From contig JAKNDB010000087.1 of assembly GCA_024305405.1 (NCBI GenBank), positions 7,504,501 through 7,568,500 on the forward strand: a stretch of DNA of 64,000 nt, given 5' to 3'. Shown in pieces: positions 39,534-53,180 of this stretch. The stretch comes from Dirofilaria immitis. Taxonomy: Eukaryota > Nematoda > Chromadorea > Rhabditida > Onchocercidae. Position numbers and translations under genes: made by a program. The notes below the pieces were generated by a model. That model was not told the origin of the DNA. It saw only the letters and a list, made by a program, of their open reading frames with translations, and ran no database searches. The stretch's first letter is position 1, and every line of letters starts with the position of its first letter.

Positions 39534-42500
39534 CTATTTATAATTGAGCATCGTATTCTGGAACTGCTGTTCCTGAACAGCGGATGTTGAAGATGTCTGC
39601 TGCGTGTAGCACTGAATTTTCTCCAACGGTGTTATCATATTGAACCTGAAAATCCAGAATCCGTAAGCAAAAAAAGTTAAAATAGCGACGATCCCCTGGA
39701 ATTGTACGGAGTTTTCATTATTTTAACAGTTGTCGATATTTTGGTTCCCTTCAACTTCCGTCACTTTTTTTCTACTTTTTCGCAATTCAAATTGTAGCTA
39801 ACCCTGCTGGCCTAGGTGCTTCTGACTTGAATGCTGTATTGTCGAAAGGGAAATAAGATCTGTTTGTGCTCAATGTCCTGCCAAAAGCAGCCATGTTAAG
39901 ACGAAATGCGGAGGGATCGTTGACCATCATTTGATTTGCAGTAGCCGTTGATGCGGCACTCGGATAGCTACATGCTGCTGCTGCTGCACTAGTCACGGAA
40001 CTGGTCGCAGCTACTGCGGCTGATTGATTCGCAGCCGAAAGTACTGAAGCTGGTATCCCTGTGTTGAAATGAGCTGCAATGTCAAAAAATTTTTGAAAAT
40101 TTACCTTTTATACGTTAAATTTATGAATATTATAAGAAACAAATGAATTAATAAAAATTTTGAATCTTTATGAATGCCGATAAAATTACAACAGAATTGA
40201 GTTTTTCTTTTCTTTTTTTCTGTCATTTAGTGACCTAGGGCATTTCTGGCTTAGAATTGCTTCAACTTTAACATAATATGCAAAAGAAAAATGTGCTGAT
40301 AAATTTTTTTAATCGATTCTTATGAATCAAATTAGAAACATATTGGAGCAAATACCCAAGATTTCTGCTCAAAGTTTCAAAATTTTGTTATATAGAAATT
40401 TTTAGAAGGGATAGAATTTTCAAATGACTCTTTGTTGAAACTAAAACAATTATGAAAAATATAGGAATCGAGATTTTCAAATATGTTGTTTTAATTCAAA
40501 AATAATATTACGAAATGCCGATAAAATTTTTTGGAATTCTGAACAAAATAGTATTTACTAGTAATATTTCCGAAACGTGAAATGTTTTTAATATTTTCTC
40601 CATATTTATCCAAAAATGGAAAATAGAAGAATTTTAGCTCTAACTAATTTATTGATTTCCTAGTATTTATTTATTCATGAATTTTTCGAAATTTTTAATA
40701 ATAGCAAAGCAAACGAACTAAAATCTATTTGTGGTTGTGTTACGGTTAGATCTGAAATACCATGCGCAGCAGCTGCCATCGTAGGCGCTGACGTTGCTGC
40801 AGCTGCTTCGTTTCTCCATGCATTCAAGCCTTCCAGACCTTCCATAAAATTGCTTCTAAAATAATTGTGAAAAAGAGCCTTCAAAATGCATTGGAAAATG
40901 AGAAATTTTGATACGTTCTTAAAAAGCTAATCATATACATATGAATTATGAATTAGTTTTAATAAACAAATTGAAATACAAGCGCGAACTTCAGCATAAC
41001 TAATTCTGCAGTGAAATCATGCTATCGAATTTGGCATCATAATATATCATGTAGAGTAGAACATCATATTATATTAAATCTATTATATTAAATCTACTAT
41101 CGGTTTTTGGTATCGTTTTTTTTTTTTTTGTTTGGAAATTTTCACGCATTTTACTTATATGTTCAGCAAAGAAATAGAATTATGCAAAAAGCATACATAT
41201 TTCTTCTGTCAGCGTGTTTCGTCATATGTTTTGCAAGATAAGTTTGTTGCGTGTATGATTTACCACAGTATGGGCAGATATGTACCTGAAATATTTTATG
41301 CTTTTTAGAAAATTTTAAATCATCTATACGAATGCATTGATCGTTCATTTTATCATTTTCATTGATCGTTCATTTTATCTTTTTAAAAGATAAAGAAGAT
41401 TATTAGCTATCATATTTAAATGTTAAAACTCAATTTCATTCATTTTAAAGGAAATAGAATGAGAAAAGATAATTGCCGAAAGTGGGGGTAAAAGAAAATG
41501 TTTGAAAGATTGAATTAACAGCAGTGGGATTTTTGTCGCATCTTTCAACAAAGCTGAAAGCAGATGATAGCTATCAAGAAATCCATTCATGATAATCATC
41601 ATATTGTCTTAAAACGTGATTTGTTGAAATAATTTTCTCCTCTATGCTATTCTTGAAGATTAGATTCAGCAAAAATAAAAAGGAAGTGATAAAGGAAGGT
41701 CAAAGAGAGAAACTAAATAAATCAATTGACGAAAATTTCTTCAATTTATGGTTGAGAAACTTCTAACAGTTTATAAACCGAATTGGACAGTAACTGATGG
41801 ATTGGAATAATTATTTATTCATCAAAGAAAACGATCCATTTGTGATTATGGTTTTCTTTGAAAAAATAACACTTTATAACTGACCGATGTAAAATACCTT
41901 TAAGTGCTTCGATTCCTTGTGCTTTGGTATATGTTCCAACAATGCTTGTTCGTCCGTGAAACATTTATAACAGCTGAAAAGCACTTCACCTTTACTTCGA
42001 TTCACCTATGATTGCAGCAATCACTTCATCCTGCTCTCCGTTTATGACTGTCGAAACACGCTGGGACAAATGTTGTAACCTTCAAACAAGCCGAATGCGG
42101 CGTATTCTCCTGTCATGTCTAAGAGGTGCCAATAATTTATTATACTCATTAAATTAAAAATTGTCATTACAATTACTAAAAGAGCTCTGAATTATTAGCC
42201 AAACTATGAGAGGACTATGATCAATCAATAAGTTATTTCTGTAATAGTCTAATTAGCGAACTTAATAAGAACATTGAAGGGTGATGTATCGTATTTTTAA
42301 GAAAAGCATATACCTATTGCACTTGAATGGTTTATCGGATTGATGACATCTTGAATGTGATTGCAGATTTGATAGCTGGCTAAAGGCTTTTCACAGCCTT
42401 GAAATTTGCATTTATATGGCTTCTCACCAGTATGCGTTCTGATATGCTGTTGCAGATGTGATAACTGTGTAAACTGAAATTTGCAAATTTGAATTTTTCT

Positions 42501-42907
42501 GAAAGTTTAGAAGCTCATATTTTAAAAAGTAAATACGTACCAAAAAGCTTGGAACTAATTTTACTTTTCGCATCTTTACTCAGTATTCAAATTTTCTACT
42601 TTCTGCGTTATATTTTTCCCTTTTTTTGAAATTAATTCTACTGAGGAACAAGCTGATTACTGATGATAACAGAGAAACAAAAATAAGATAAGTGATTATG
42701 TGAAAAATAGAAGGAGAGTGTAATTAACCTTTTACCACAATACTGGCAGGGTCCAAACGGCTTTATACCAAGATGTATCCTCATGTGTTGCGACAGGTAC
42801 GAGCTATTTGCGAAAGATTTGATACAATGTGTACATTTGTATGGCTTCGCCTCTCTCATGTGCATCTGATTGTGTACCTGGTGCACTTCCGGTTTGGTGT
42901 CGAAGCC
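39534..42907 (-). CDS. lin-29: LIN-29 / rotund / squeeze-type C2H2 zinc-finger factor, C-terminal part
   Basis: Seven exons (high to low): 42907-42729, 42473-42314, 41973-41898, 41285-41197, 40855-40719, 40073-39803, 39645-39534. About 341 residues to the TAG at 39534-39536. Five C2H2 fingers occur in the order and near-identical sequence expected for LIN-29 and insect rotund/squeeze: [19 protein letters not shown], then [19 protein letters not shown], a GC-x4-F type finger, [19 protein letters not shown] and [18 protein letters not shown]. An Ala/Ser-rich region follows ([15 protein letters not shown]) with a tail [11 protein letters not shown]. In C. elegans LIN-29 is the terminal transcription factor of the heterochronic pathway and drives the larval-to-adult switch. 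Two one-base gaps occur at T4 42730-42733 (CGKK/FTQ junction) and A3 42382-42384 (inside finger 3). N-terminal exons upstream of 42907 were not identified. Confidence 0.92.
41336..41385. repeat. Tandem duplication of a 25-bp unit
   Basis: Two adjacent copies (41336-41360 and 41361-41385) beginning attgatcgttcattttatc. They lie in the intron upstream of the fifth finger exon of the lin-29-like gene. Confidence 0.8.
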
Positions 42908-44082
42908 CTGAAATAAGCTTTTATTCTGATTTTCATGCCATCATCTATCATAAGTCATCATGACGGCTATTGCATCTTTTGATGGCGCAACTAAATCAAT
43001 TTTACAACACTTTGAATTGAGCATAATCATTTTCGCTTCTACTATCCTTAATCAATTAGATATGTTCACTAAAAATTACAAATTTGTGAGCAGAATAAAT
43101 TGGAATCCTTATGGGAATTATTTAACGTAATTCACAAAGGATCTTTTGCATTAGTCTCATTTTCACTCAGAAAATTGGAGTGCAATGTGAGTAATAGAAA
43201 AAATTTGCGAACTAATTATAATGATTACATAACTCATCGATAATTGATTTGAGATCGCTGCGAATTTGCTAATAGGAATGCGTAAAATATGATGAATTCA
43301 ACTTTATCTATTTCAATGCACTCAATCAACAGAATTGACTAATTTTATGATTCAGTATCATTAAGCATAATTCGAAAACAATCTATCAATAAGTTTGACA
43401 AATTTCAGACTTCGAAGTGAGAAGGAAATAGCAATAATAGCTGAATCAAAATTCATTTATTATTGTTGTTTTGCTATTATTAAAGTATATATTGCATCAA
43501 AAAAATTAATAGTCATTGCTAAGATATGTTGTATCTAAAGATATGTTGTATTAATCCGCAAATGAACTTATCGACTTATTACAAAATGTTTGAAAAACCA
43601 TGTACATAAGTAATTATTGAGATTTTATGGAAGTAATTCATTTGCTTCCTATATGTCTCAATGTGATAATAATGAGAAAAGCAAACGAAACAACGTTATT
43701 TTATTGCAAGGAAATCCGTAACGAAAATCGCAATACTGTCGGTAGTTCCCAAAAAATTTCTAACACAAAACTTGATAATTTTTGGAAATATGATATAAGA
43801 ATCCATTCCTAATGATGAGATGTAATGCTATTTTACTGCAAAAATAAAAAATAAGTCTGACATTGAAACAATTTTAAAGAAGAAATTTATATTTCTGTGC
43901 GGTATAAGAAACAACGACTGTAGAAATTAGAGATTAAGAATTTTTGAAGATTAAAAGTCTTTTAATTCTTCTTTAGTAAACTATTTTTATTCAACATTTG
44001 TTATCATATTATTTATTTTGAAAAAAATATCAAGCTGACATAAATTAGCACATTACAATAGAAGCAGAAAGGATATAATATA

Positions 44083-44116
44083 GAATTATTATTGTTTCTG
44101 AATTATTATTGTTTCT
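44083..44116. repeat. Perfect 17-bp tandem duplication
   Basis: gaattattattgtttct occurs twice head to tail, upstream of the recognised lin-29-like exons. Probably slippage. Confidence 0.85.
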
Positions 44117-45166
44117 GACTTAAACAATTATTTGCTGGGAGGAGAATATAAAATAATTCAAAAATTAATGTATAAAAACTGTTTATTGCGCTTTATTCTT
44201 CTCTATTGCAAAACTGATTTTTAGTATTACTTAAGAACTCACAAGATGAAGGAAGAGAAAGAATTTTATTAATCTTCATTTGCATTAAATGGAAGTTTAG
44301 AAACCTTACGCAGTGGATATCGGGCCATGACGCGAATGATCAAAAAGGTGATGAGCAAGTGAATGAAATCAGCAAACAGGTAGCAAATTAAAAAGAACAG
44401 AACAAATCAAATGAATGAACTAAAAAGTATATTCCCATTGTTTTGTTTTGCAAATGACTGCTTTATTATCATAAATGTACTTTCATCGCCATTAAGCTTT
44501 CATTATCTTTTCTCTTATCACATCTTCAAATTCGGAACTTCGTAAAATCGATAACTACATTAAGATTAAATTGTTGCGTAGGAAGAAATCTCGAAAAAAT
44601 TAAGGATTTCTATGGTTAAATGTAAAATTGTTTTGTAGAATAATCTGCTCGTAATGACTAAATATTGGATTTAAATTGAAATTGGACTCTCAATTTCAGG
44701 ATTTGTTCTCAATCTTTTAAATAGGAAAAGAGTGTGGATAACTTAAAAAAGTAACGTAATATGATTGGAGAAAATGATGAAATTAAAAAGGATGAAAAAA
44801 TGAGGAAATATCTTCATGATTAACTTTATCTGCTAAAGAAAGTATGGAAGCTTAATTCAGGTTTGCTCAAAACGATTTCAGAAGCTTTTTTTTTTTTTTT
44901 TAAATAAACAATGCATTGGAAAACTATTTTTTCGATAGGCTTATCGATCCAGAAAGATAACCGGTATAATTGATATAATTGCGTAATTGATACTGTTTAT
45001 CAAAAATAGCCCATTTAGAACATACATATAATGTCTACGCTAATTCAAGCAAGTTAGATGTAAAGATTTAAAACAAGCTGAAGACCTTTCGTCCCATATT
45101 TCTTTTAATCATGCGTTTTATCGAATATAACTGTTTCATTACGTACTCCAGCTATCCTGAAGAACT

Positions 45167-45240
45167 AGCTACTGGATAGTTCGACTAATCGTTTCTATAA
45201 CAAAACTGGATAGTTCGATTAATCTTTCTCCCCTATAACA
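45167..45240. repeat. Imperfect tandem duplication (~37 bp)
   Basis: Two adjacent copies of a unit starting actggatagttcga and ending ataacaaa. They differ by a few substitutions and a short insertion in the second copy. It directly abuts the candidate exon at 45223-45388. Confidence 0.75.
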
Positions 45241-45388
45241 AAATCGGATGATCGATTTGCACGTCAGAATCGCTTCGGATCTCTACCAGAGTTTCCTTGG
45301 CTTCATCTTGCTTATGTAGCTCACCATCCTTCAGATCTCAGCATATACGATCCATTTCCGCATAAGCAGAGCTGTGAAGATTTTGAAG
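45223..45388 (+). CDS. Isolated candidate exon, unrecognised
   Basis: A 55-codon + strand frame, clearly GC-richer than its surroundings, ends at a GAAG/gtaatc donor in phase 1. The peptide looks protein-like (DDRFARQNRFGSLPEFPWLH, YDPFPHKQSCEDFE), while minus-strand frames are closed by stops. No good acceptor or start codon is seen; the frame opens just after a TAA at 45220-45222. Phase-compatible downstream candidates exist near 47125 (EPITNVSLETKRGG, open on both strands) and at 56492. I do not recognise the family. Confidence 0.35.
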
Positions 45389-46627
45389 GTAATCAAATAA
45401 ATAAACCAGACTTTTTTTATTTGATAAGTTAAATTTATTATCTTTTCTTATTTTCATATTGATCAGTCTTCTCTTACATTGTTGATATTCAAGTACTTTT
45501 TTCTATATTAATAAAACATATTATTTAATTGTATTAATTGACATTCTGCGATCATACTTAATTCATTTAGAAACTTAAATAATTGATAAGCGCATTCATT
45601 TTTCTTATTTCTCTACCTTTCTTATATTCCATTTAGATCTGTCAAAATTAATGACGCTTTATAATTAATTCAATAGGTCATATATTTTGTGTTAATTGTT
45701 GTCCTCATGCTCATCTCAATTGATGACTTGTAATGTATTCCTCTTGAATAGAGATATATTTCATTAATGCCATTTCGTTTCAATATTTTTTTATTGCCTC
45801 TTTAGTCATCCCAATGTATGATTATTATAAAAATCATCATTCTTTTTATTCGTAAAAGGTCATATTTCTATCAATTTTAAATACCTTAATTTGGCCTCCT
45901 TTTTCATATTTGTCTAATTTATATTAATCAGTAGTACATCATCATCGATACGTTGGAATCAAATACATATTGTTTAAACTAGGAAATTCAATATTATTAT
46001 TTTAACATTGTTTCCGTAAACCTCAAAAAAATATGAAAAAGTATTTTTCGATCTTTCTTGAATTGTCTATGGTAAAATAAGCAAAAATGCAAAAATGAAA
46101 CAATAAAAAAGGAAGAAAATGGAAATAATGTAAAGAGATCACAACTTTTTCATGATATCTAAGATGCAGCAGATATTGATATTACAGATCATTGAAACCA
46201 CTAAGAAGAAATTAATGATTTTAATAACATAAGACTGGTTGAAATTGAATTCAATATATCGACCTTTAGATTAATTGTTTGTGAAATATTAGATTTCTTA
46301 AGCAATATAGCCGCTTCATTATCTATATAATGTAATTTCTATTTCTAATACCTTAAAAATTCCGATGAATTCAGCGGGAGAATTAAAGAAATGCGCTAAT
46401 TACGAGATGCATAAACGATTTCTGCAATACGCTAAAACCTTATTCATGAATAATAAAGTAAGGGAAGCTAACACCTTCTGAATTTAGCATCTGATGACAT
46501 TAGCTCTCTATATCGTATAAGTAAAAATTTTTGAAGATTCTTTTTCTAATCCTTTCCAACCTTATATAGTTGTTGTTCTTAAAATCTTAACTTCATACCC
46601 ACATCTTTTGTTTCTTTAATGCAAGTG

Positions 46628-46833
46628 CTCTCTCTCTCCTCTCTCTCTCTCTCTTCCTGAAATTATTATAAGTGAAATTACCTCTAAATTTCAAAAATTA
46701 AATCAATACTCTCCTTTCACAACCTTACTACAACATTTTTCACAAAAATTGAACTCAGCCTATGAGGACATCGACTCTCAATATCAATATGGTTCTTCTT
46801 CCTCTTCCTCTCTCTCTCGCTCTCCTTTCTTTC
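46628..46833. repeat. CT-rich simple repeats
   Basis: Two pyrimidine tracts, about 46628-46658 and 46800-46833, composed mostly of CT/TC dinucleotides. They lie a few hundred bp before the TACA microsatellite. Confidence 0.8.
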
Positions 46834-46934
46834 TTTCATTCTAAAGAAAATTATTGTCAATCATCTAGTTTGTTCATTTCAGTGCTTTTTAATTTTTCAA
46901 CGAGCAATATAAGGAAATGTACTAATTAAGATAG

Positions 46935-47040
46935 TACATATACATACATACATACATACATACATACATACATACATACATACATACATACATACATACA
47001 TACATACGTACATACATACATCATATATACATACATACAT
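46935..47040. repeat. (TACA)n microsatellite
   Basis: About 100 bp of nearly perfect tetranucleotide TACA/CATA repeats with one interruption (tacgta). Long open frames across it on the minus strand (Met-Tyr-Val-Cys repeats) are an artefact of the repeat. Confidence 0.95.
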
Positions 47041-50000
47041 GCTGCATACATGAATATGCATTATATACTCTCCCACACATATACACAAACACATACACAA
47101 AATTGTTTTCGTGGTATCTTAAGAACCAATCACAAATGTGTCTCTGGAAACGAAAAGAGGCGGATTCGTTGCTGAGAAGGAAAAGACGTCTGACTGCGGT
47201 AGATCGACGGATAGACAGATGGTAGATAAGAAGGTGATCTTTCCAAGATGATTCTGAATGATGTGAGATAACCACGAAAAAGAAGGGTATAAGACGAGGT
47301 TACAATTCAAGCACCTAAAATGAAGTACCGTACAGAGAAACATAAAGAGTTTTTGTGACTTGACTGACTTAATTTTTGTTTATTTTCTCTCTTCAAGGAA
47401 TAAAGAGCTCTTTTTGCTCAATTGTCATTTGACAGTATTAAATTTAATTCATTTTCATTTCCTTTTATGAATCTGAAATTTAATATGGTAGCCAAGAAAT
47501 TCACTTATTTCATAGGCATTGATCAGATATCAGTAAAAAATGATGCTTTCCAAATCTTGTAAGCAATTCGATCGTTTCACAAAGCATTGAATACAGTTTA
47601 ACAGCAACAGATGTTATGCTAAACAGATGTTTACTGTTTCCCCATGTCAAAGATTCGATAGCAATATATGGACAGAAGAGCTGAAAGATGGATAACCAGT
47701 TAGAAATAAACAAATTAAATCTAAAGAATCTGAATGCAACATAAAGTGCACAAAATAATAATATGTAAAAGACTACCTGCATTTTGCTTTAACTTAATAT
47801 CATATTCGTAGTACGAACGTTGGTACATACACGCTTTCCGAAATTTGCATTGTACCTAAAACCTGAATAGAACAAGATAATATGTAAAACTCTGTCGTAT
47901 CATCGAAAGCTGTTTTCGCCAGTAAAGAAAAATTCAGTAAAAGAATTTTTGGTAATTTTTGAATAAAGAACTAATAAAGAAATGTTTTTGAGAGGTTTCA
48001 TTCCTTAAATTCTATATCGCAGCTTATTTAGTATACGAGATTGCTCAGAATACGGTACAAATACGGTACAAAATGTATTTTTTTTTATTGCGAATAATAA
48101 TATCATGAAAATCCACAATAATCGCTAATTTTCATTGCTTTTTATATAAAAATTTCGCATGATTTAAAGAAATGCTAATTATTATAAAATCCGTGAATTC
48201 AAAAAAAAAAAAAGTAAAGAAATCGATTCAGTAGAAGGCGATACTCTTTTCTTGAATTTAAAGGACTGAAGAAGCTCCAAGAATGCATTTCTTATTTAAT
48301 GGAGTTATATATGTTAAACTATAAGTGCGATTAAAATGAAAAATTTATCTCTGGCAAGGACAAAATTCAGTTTACTCAGCCAGCTTGAATAATCCCTAGC
48401 AATGGGATGTGATTTATCTCTATTATAATATATGGTGATTACACATTCCTCGGGGAATTTAAAAAATAATCAATTGTTTAAATATGACCATTAAAATATA
48501 TTCAAGTACTAGGAAATTAAATGTGAATATTCTTGAGACTCCGCTTAACTGTATATATATATATATATGTTTTGTTAAAAATTTTTTTCTAAACAGTTCT
48601 GCAAACGGACCGCTACTGCATATGCTTAAAAGTTCAATTTTTAGAAACATTTGAGAAAACAGATCATTCAATAATTTTTAGCCTCATCTTCAGCTTATTG
48701 ATTGGTATTTTTCCATTTTATAATGATATAAGATAAATCTGAGATTATTGTACTTGGTGGATTACTTTTTCCAATAATTTGAAAATTTGAATAAATATTT
48801 CAACATTGAACTTCTTCTTTTACAATAAATTTGATGTACAGATAGGTTGACTTAATTTTTGATAAAATTTATAAACTATTTTTTTCTTCGAAAAAACTTT
48901 TTTAAAAAAAAAGAGTGAAGATAGATATAAATTTTGAAACTGAACAAGCGGATAACTTTCAAAAAATTTGTTCATGCCTTTGTGATTCGTTCTTGATTCA
49001 GAATATAGCATACTTCTGTAATGATTCTTCTAATAAAAATTGAACCAGTGTTATTTAATATTTTTGTAGATATAGCAACTTGAGATAGACAAAACATACA
49101 ACAAAAAAAAAAGAAATATAATCAAGGAAGGAAATTAGCAATCTAAAAGTATTAGATATTTTACAGATTTCAGCTGTCTAAATGAGACAATTTTATAAAT
49201 TAGATTCTCTCAATGTTTATAGTTAAAAATTCGAGAATCTTGCAGATGCGTATTTATTGAAATCTAACGAGAAGGAGAGAGGGAAGGGGAAGGTGCAAAG
49301 AGCATAGATTTATAGAAATGTAAGAATCTTTCAAAATTAATTTTTTTGGATGACTTTTTAATCGATTGAATATTTGAATTCCGTTCAACTATTATTTCGA
49401 TGAACCTCTCTTCGCTATATGGGCAACTATTTGATCTTTTCTTCCAGATTAATTTGAAAATTTATTACCTTTATGATAATTTCAAAAATAATTAAAAATT
49501 TAATATTTTGAAATGACTGAATAATCCGTTACTTCTCTTGTTGTACTGTCTACAGAATGATGAATGCATCAAAGTTACAAAAAGGATGCAATTTACGTCT
49601 TAAAAAAGAAAAAAAAGTTGACAAATATTAAGAAAAGATATGATTTAACTTTATTCCATCTCTCAGATTGCCGCATCATTATCAAGCTTAACATTTCTTG
49701 AAAATCTTGATTCTTTTCATACATATGCTTGAATTAATTACTATGTAAGAATTCAAAAGCAAACAAAAAATTTCTAGAAAACAGAAGCAACCAATGAGTA
49801 ATTTTGAATGTTTATCATTTGCATAATACGAAAAAGCGTGAGAAAATTGTTGATAGTATGGAGTGAAATGAATGATGAGATGAAGTGAAAATATGAAACA
49901 TAGAATAGCGAGAAGGGTATTTCCCGAATTGTGTGAAACATAGAGCTACTCACGCTTCCCGTCCTTCTGACCCTTGAGAAATTTCAAAACTATTCTGTTA

Positions 50001-50159
50001 TGACATTCCGATCATCCGCTCTTTAAGCATCTCCGATATCGTCTGTAGTCTATATGAACTTTAACAGAGAAGTAGACAAGCTTCAGATATAATCGTTTGT
50101 CAGCACTTGAAAGTTTATAGGAGCATTGAATGCTTTCAGAGTTTCAGACAGACATGTAT

Positions 50160-50275
50160 ACGTAATTTATGCATATACACGTAAACACTACACATACATA
50201 CACAAACACACACACACACACACACACACAAACATACATACATACATATATACATACACATACGTTACATACATC
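50160..50275. repeat. Compound CA / TACA microsatellite
   Basis: A pure CA run at about 50207-50230 is flanked by TACA and TATA repeats. The 93-codon open frame across it is a repeat artefact. Confidence 0.9.
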
Positions 50276-53052
50276 AAATATATGTTTATTGGAGGGTATA
50301 TGTTGATTGCATCGCATCTCTACGCATCGGTGATTTTAAAGGACGAAGACAAAAATATTCTTCGAAGTTTCTTTGAAAAAAAGCATAAGGATGGACGGAT
50401 TAGATAGATAGATGGATGAATGTATGTGTGCATAGAAGAGTAGAAGTTTGCGACTTCATTGATATCTTTCAAGGGAGATATAAATGGGACAGATGCAAGT
50501 ATCCAAACAGGTATCATCATGATATAGAACTATTCCTAAAATTTACATAGATGATATTTTGCACTTATGCAAAGCAATTCGCTAAAATATGCTTTGCATC
50601 TACAATTATTTGTCTCTCTTGAAAGGCAAAAAAAGAAAAAATATATGACCTGAAAATAATGGCAACATTCTTGGCTGAAATCATTTTACAGAGCCTTTTT
50701 TCTGCATCGATTTCATAAAATTTTCTGTTATCTATTGTCAACAGGTAGAATTAATAGCTGTCTGCTTAATAAAATATGATATTAATTAGACAGATTGTTG
50801 TCTGAATCAACCAGTATTTGATAAGTTAATTTTACTATTTCCTTCTTGTCATTTCGCATCATTAACCGTTTGCTATCATTTGCTACTTTTTTTTTTCATG
50901 TTTTATTTACAATCTTTAACGATAAAAACAAATATGTAAAAACGAGGAATTGCATCATTAGACTCATGACTCCGCAATGTATTGTTTTATACTACGTTAT
51001 GTATGTTGAAGAAAATTTTTAATTTATTCGGACCATTGTACTTCAAAATTCTCATTATAGAAAATGATTTCACTATCTCACGTATTACTCAATAGCTTAT
51101 CAATGATTCTGCATTTAATCTGATCTTCAAAATTTCTATTAAATGTTATTAAATTTGCTAAAATATTTAAATAACTAAACATATCGCATTTCATGTGATT
51201 CCAACTACGATCATTACTCACTAAAATGCAATTTATTTTATAATTATGATAGTTATTTTAAATTGAAATCTACTTATTTTTAGGTTAGTATAATAGGAAA
51301 AATATTAACAAAATTTTTCTAGGTTTTTTTACTGAAATCGCTAGCATTTTTTATTTTACTGTAAAATCGTAGGAGAAAAATTTATTTTCACTCTACTTAA
51401 CAAAGTGATCATATTTAATGCAAATAGTATTCTCAACGATTTTATAAATAAGGATGCCGTAGTTATCAAACTATGTTATAGACAATAAAAACTTAGTACT
51501 ATTTTATTAGGACAAAAGTCTTGCTGCAATAAAATTATTTCTATAATCTATTCTGATTCTTGTTTCCGTAATTCTTTCTGAAATTAGATAAGATTTTAAA
51601 TAATGTTCTATTTGATTTCAGATTCTTCAAAAGTATTTAAAATTTTAAGAAAATAAGACTGCTTAAAGCCTATTAAATGATGTGGTACTACTTTTAGAAA
51701 ATATGAGATTAAAGATATTTTCGATGCATGCATTTTTGAAAATTACTATTACATTCCTTTACGCGAGATCTTGAAACTTGTTCATAATCGTAATGCTTGA
51801 TGCATCTTACTAGCTATTATAGAAATAGCACAGAAGAAAAAATTGAATCTGACATTTGAAGGTGAAGTACAGAAAATAATGAAAGCATATTAAGTGTAAA
51901 ATTCGCAACTAATAAAGAAATTTCATTACAACAGGTTAAATTAATGCAATCAATTTTGCTACTTAAATCATTTTTTTAATCATTGACTTCTTTTTATTTT
52001 TCTCCCTTGCAATTTTTATTGCATTCTCAATGGATTAGCACACATCTTAAAAATATTGGTTGATTAGGAGACTCACAAGATAGATTGAGATTGTATGATT
52101 GACTGATTATATGACTGACTTCATAGCAGTTCGATCTGCCAGACTGATTAGATAATGAAAATTGCATAACCGAAAAAAGAAAGTTTATAGGAAATTTATT
52201 AATTAATTCAATTATTTGTCTAGTTCTTAAAACTACCTTTACATTACGAATATTTTGTGTACACTTCTTCAGTGTTGATCTTCATACTCATATTCATCTT
52301 TCATATTTAAATTATTCTCATGTTTTCTAGTATCATTTTTTGCTTCTTGCTAAAGCTAATAAGTAATATCAAATATTAGCATTATAAATAATTAGTTGCG
52401 CGAATAATATTGGAAAATATTTAACGTAAATCTGAAATGCTCTCAGAAATATCCTTCTCATACGTTAATCTTTTTGTAATAAAAATTATTCGTCATATCA
52501 GTATATCATGACGAATATTATCAACTGTCCAGAGTTATAAGCAACACAAACACTAATATATTAATATCCAAATAGGATCGTATTTTATTATCTTGATAGA
52601 AGGAGTACATATGATTATTTTCTACTTTAAAACCATTTCTCAGGAAAAAGGACTATCAAAAAAGTTAAATAGTGAAGAAACAGCAAATAGTGATTCTTCA
52701 AATGTATCGAAGGACATATACTCTAAGTGATACGGCGATAAAGGTTCAGAGAAAATGATACAGAAAGCCTGCCTACTACTGGCATCATTTTGGTTGGGTC
52801 CCTAAATGTTGTACAAACAACGAAAGAATTACTTCAATTCACTGTAAAATTCCTTTTTTCTCTCTAAGAAGAAAATTAAGAAGTTAGAGAAATAGGATAG
52901 ACAAGGGAAACAAAACTGATTAGGAAAGAAATAAGATGAAAGGCGAATTTCGCGAGGGAGAGATGATGAAAAAGATGAATTATTCTGATGGACCCGGTTT
53001 TTCTTTCTCCTTTATCACCTTTTACACTGTAATGACCAGTCAATGTGCCACC

Positions 53053-53070
53053 TTCATCATCATTATCATT

Positions 53071-53161
<91 letters not shown>

Positions 53162-53180
53162 ACATCATCATCATCATCAT
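53053..53180. repeat. (ATC)n trinucleotide microsatellite
   Basis: About 128 bp of ATC repeats, uninterrupted from about 53070 to 53159, with one variant (aac) before the last units. It reads as poly-Ile or poly-His depending on frame; neither is a real protein. Confidence 0.95.

Noticed and set aside
44310..44328. Six-codon mini exon starting MARYPL with a gtaagg donor (minus), as a lin-29-like start
   Set aside because: Leaves phase 1, while the first finger exon needs phase 0. No intermediate exon was found.
46897..47100. Minus-strand ORF of Met-Tyr-Val-Cys repeats
   Set aside because: Pure translation of the TACA microsatellite.
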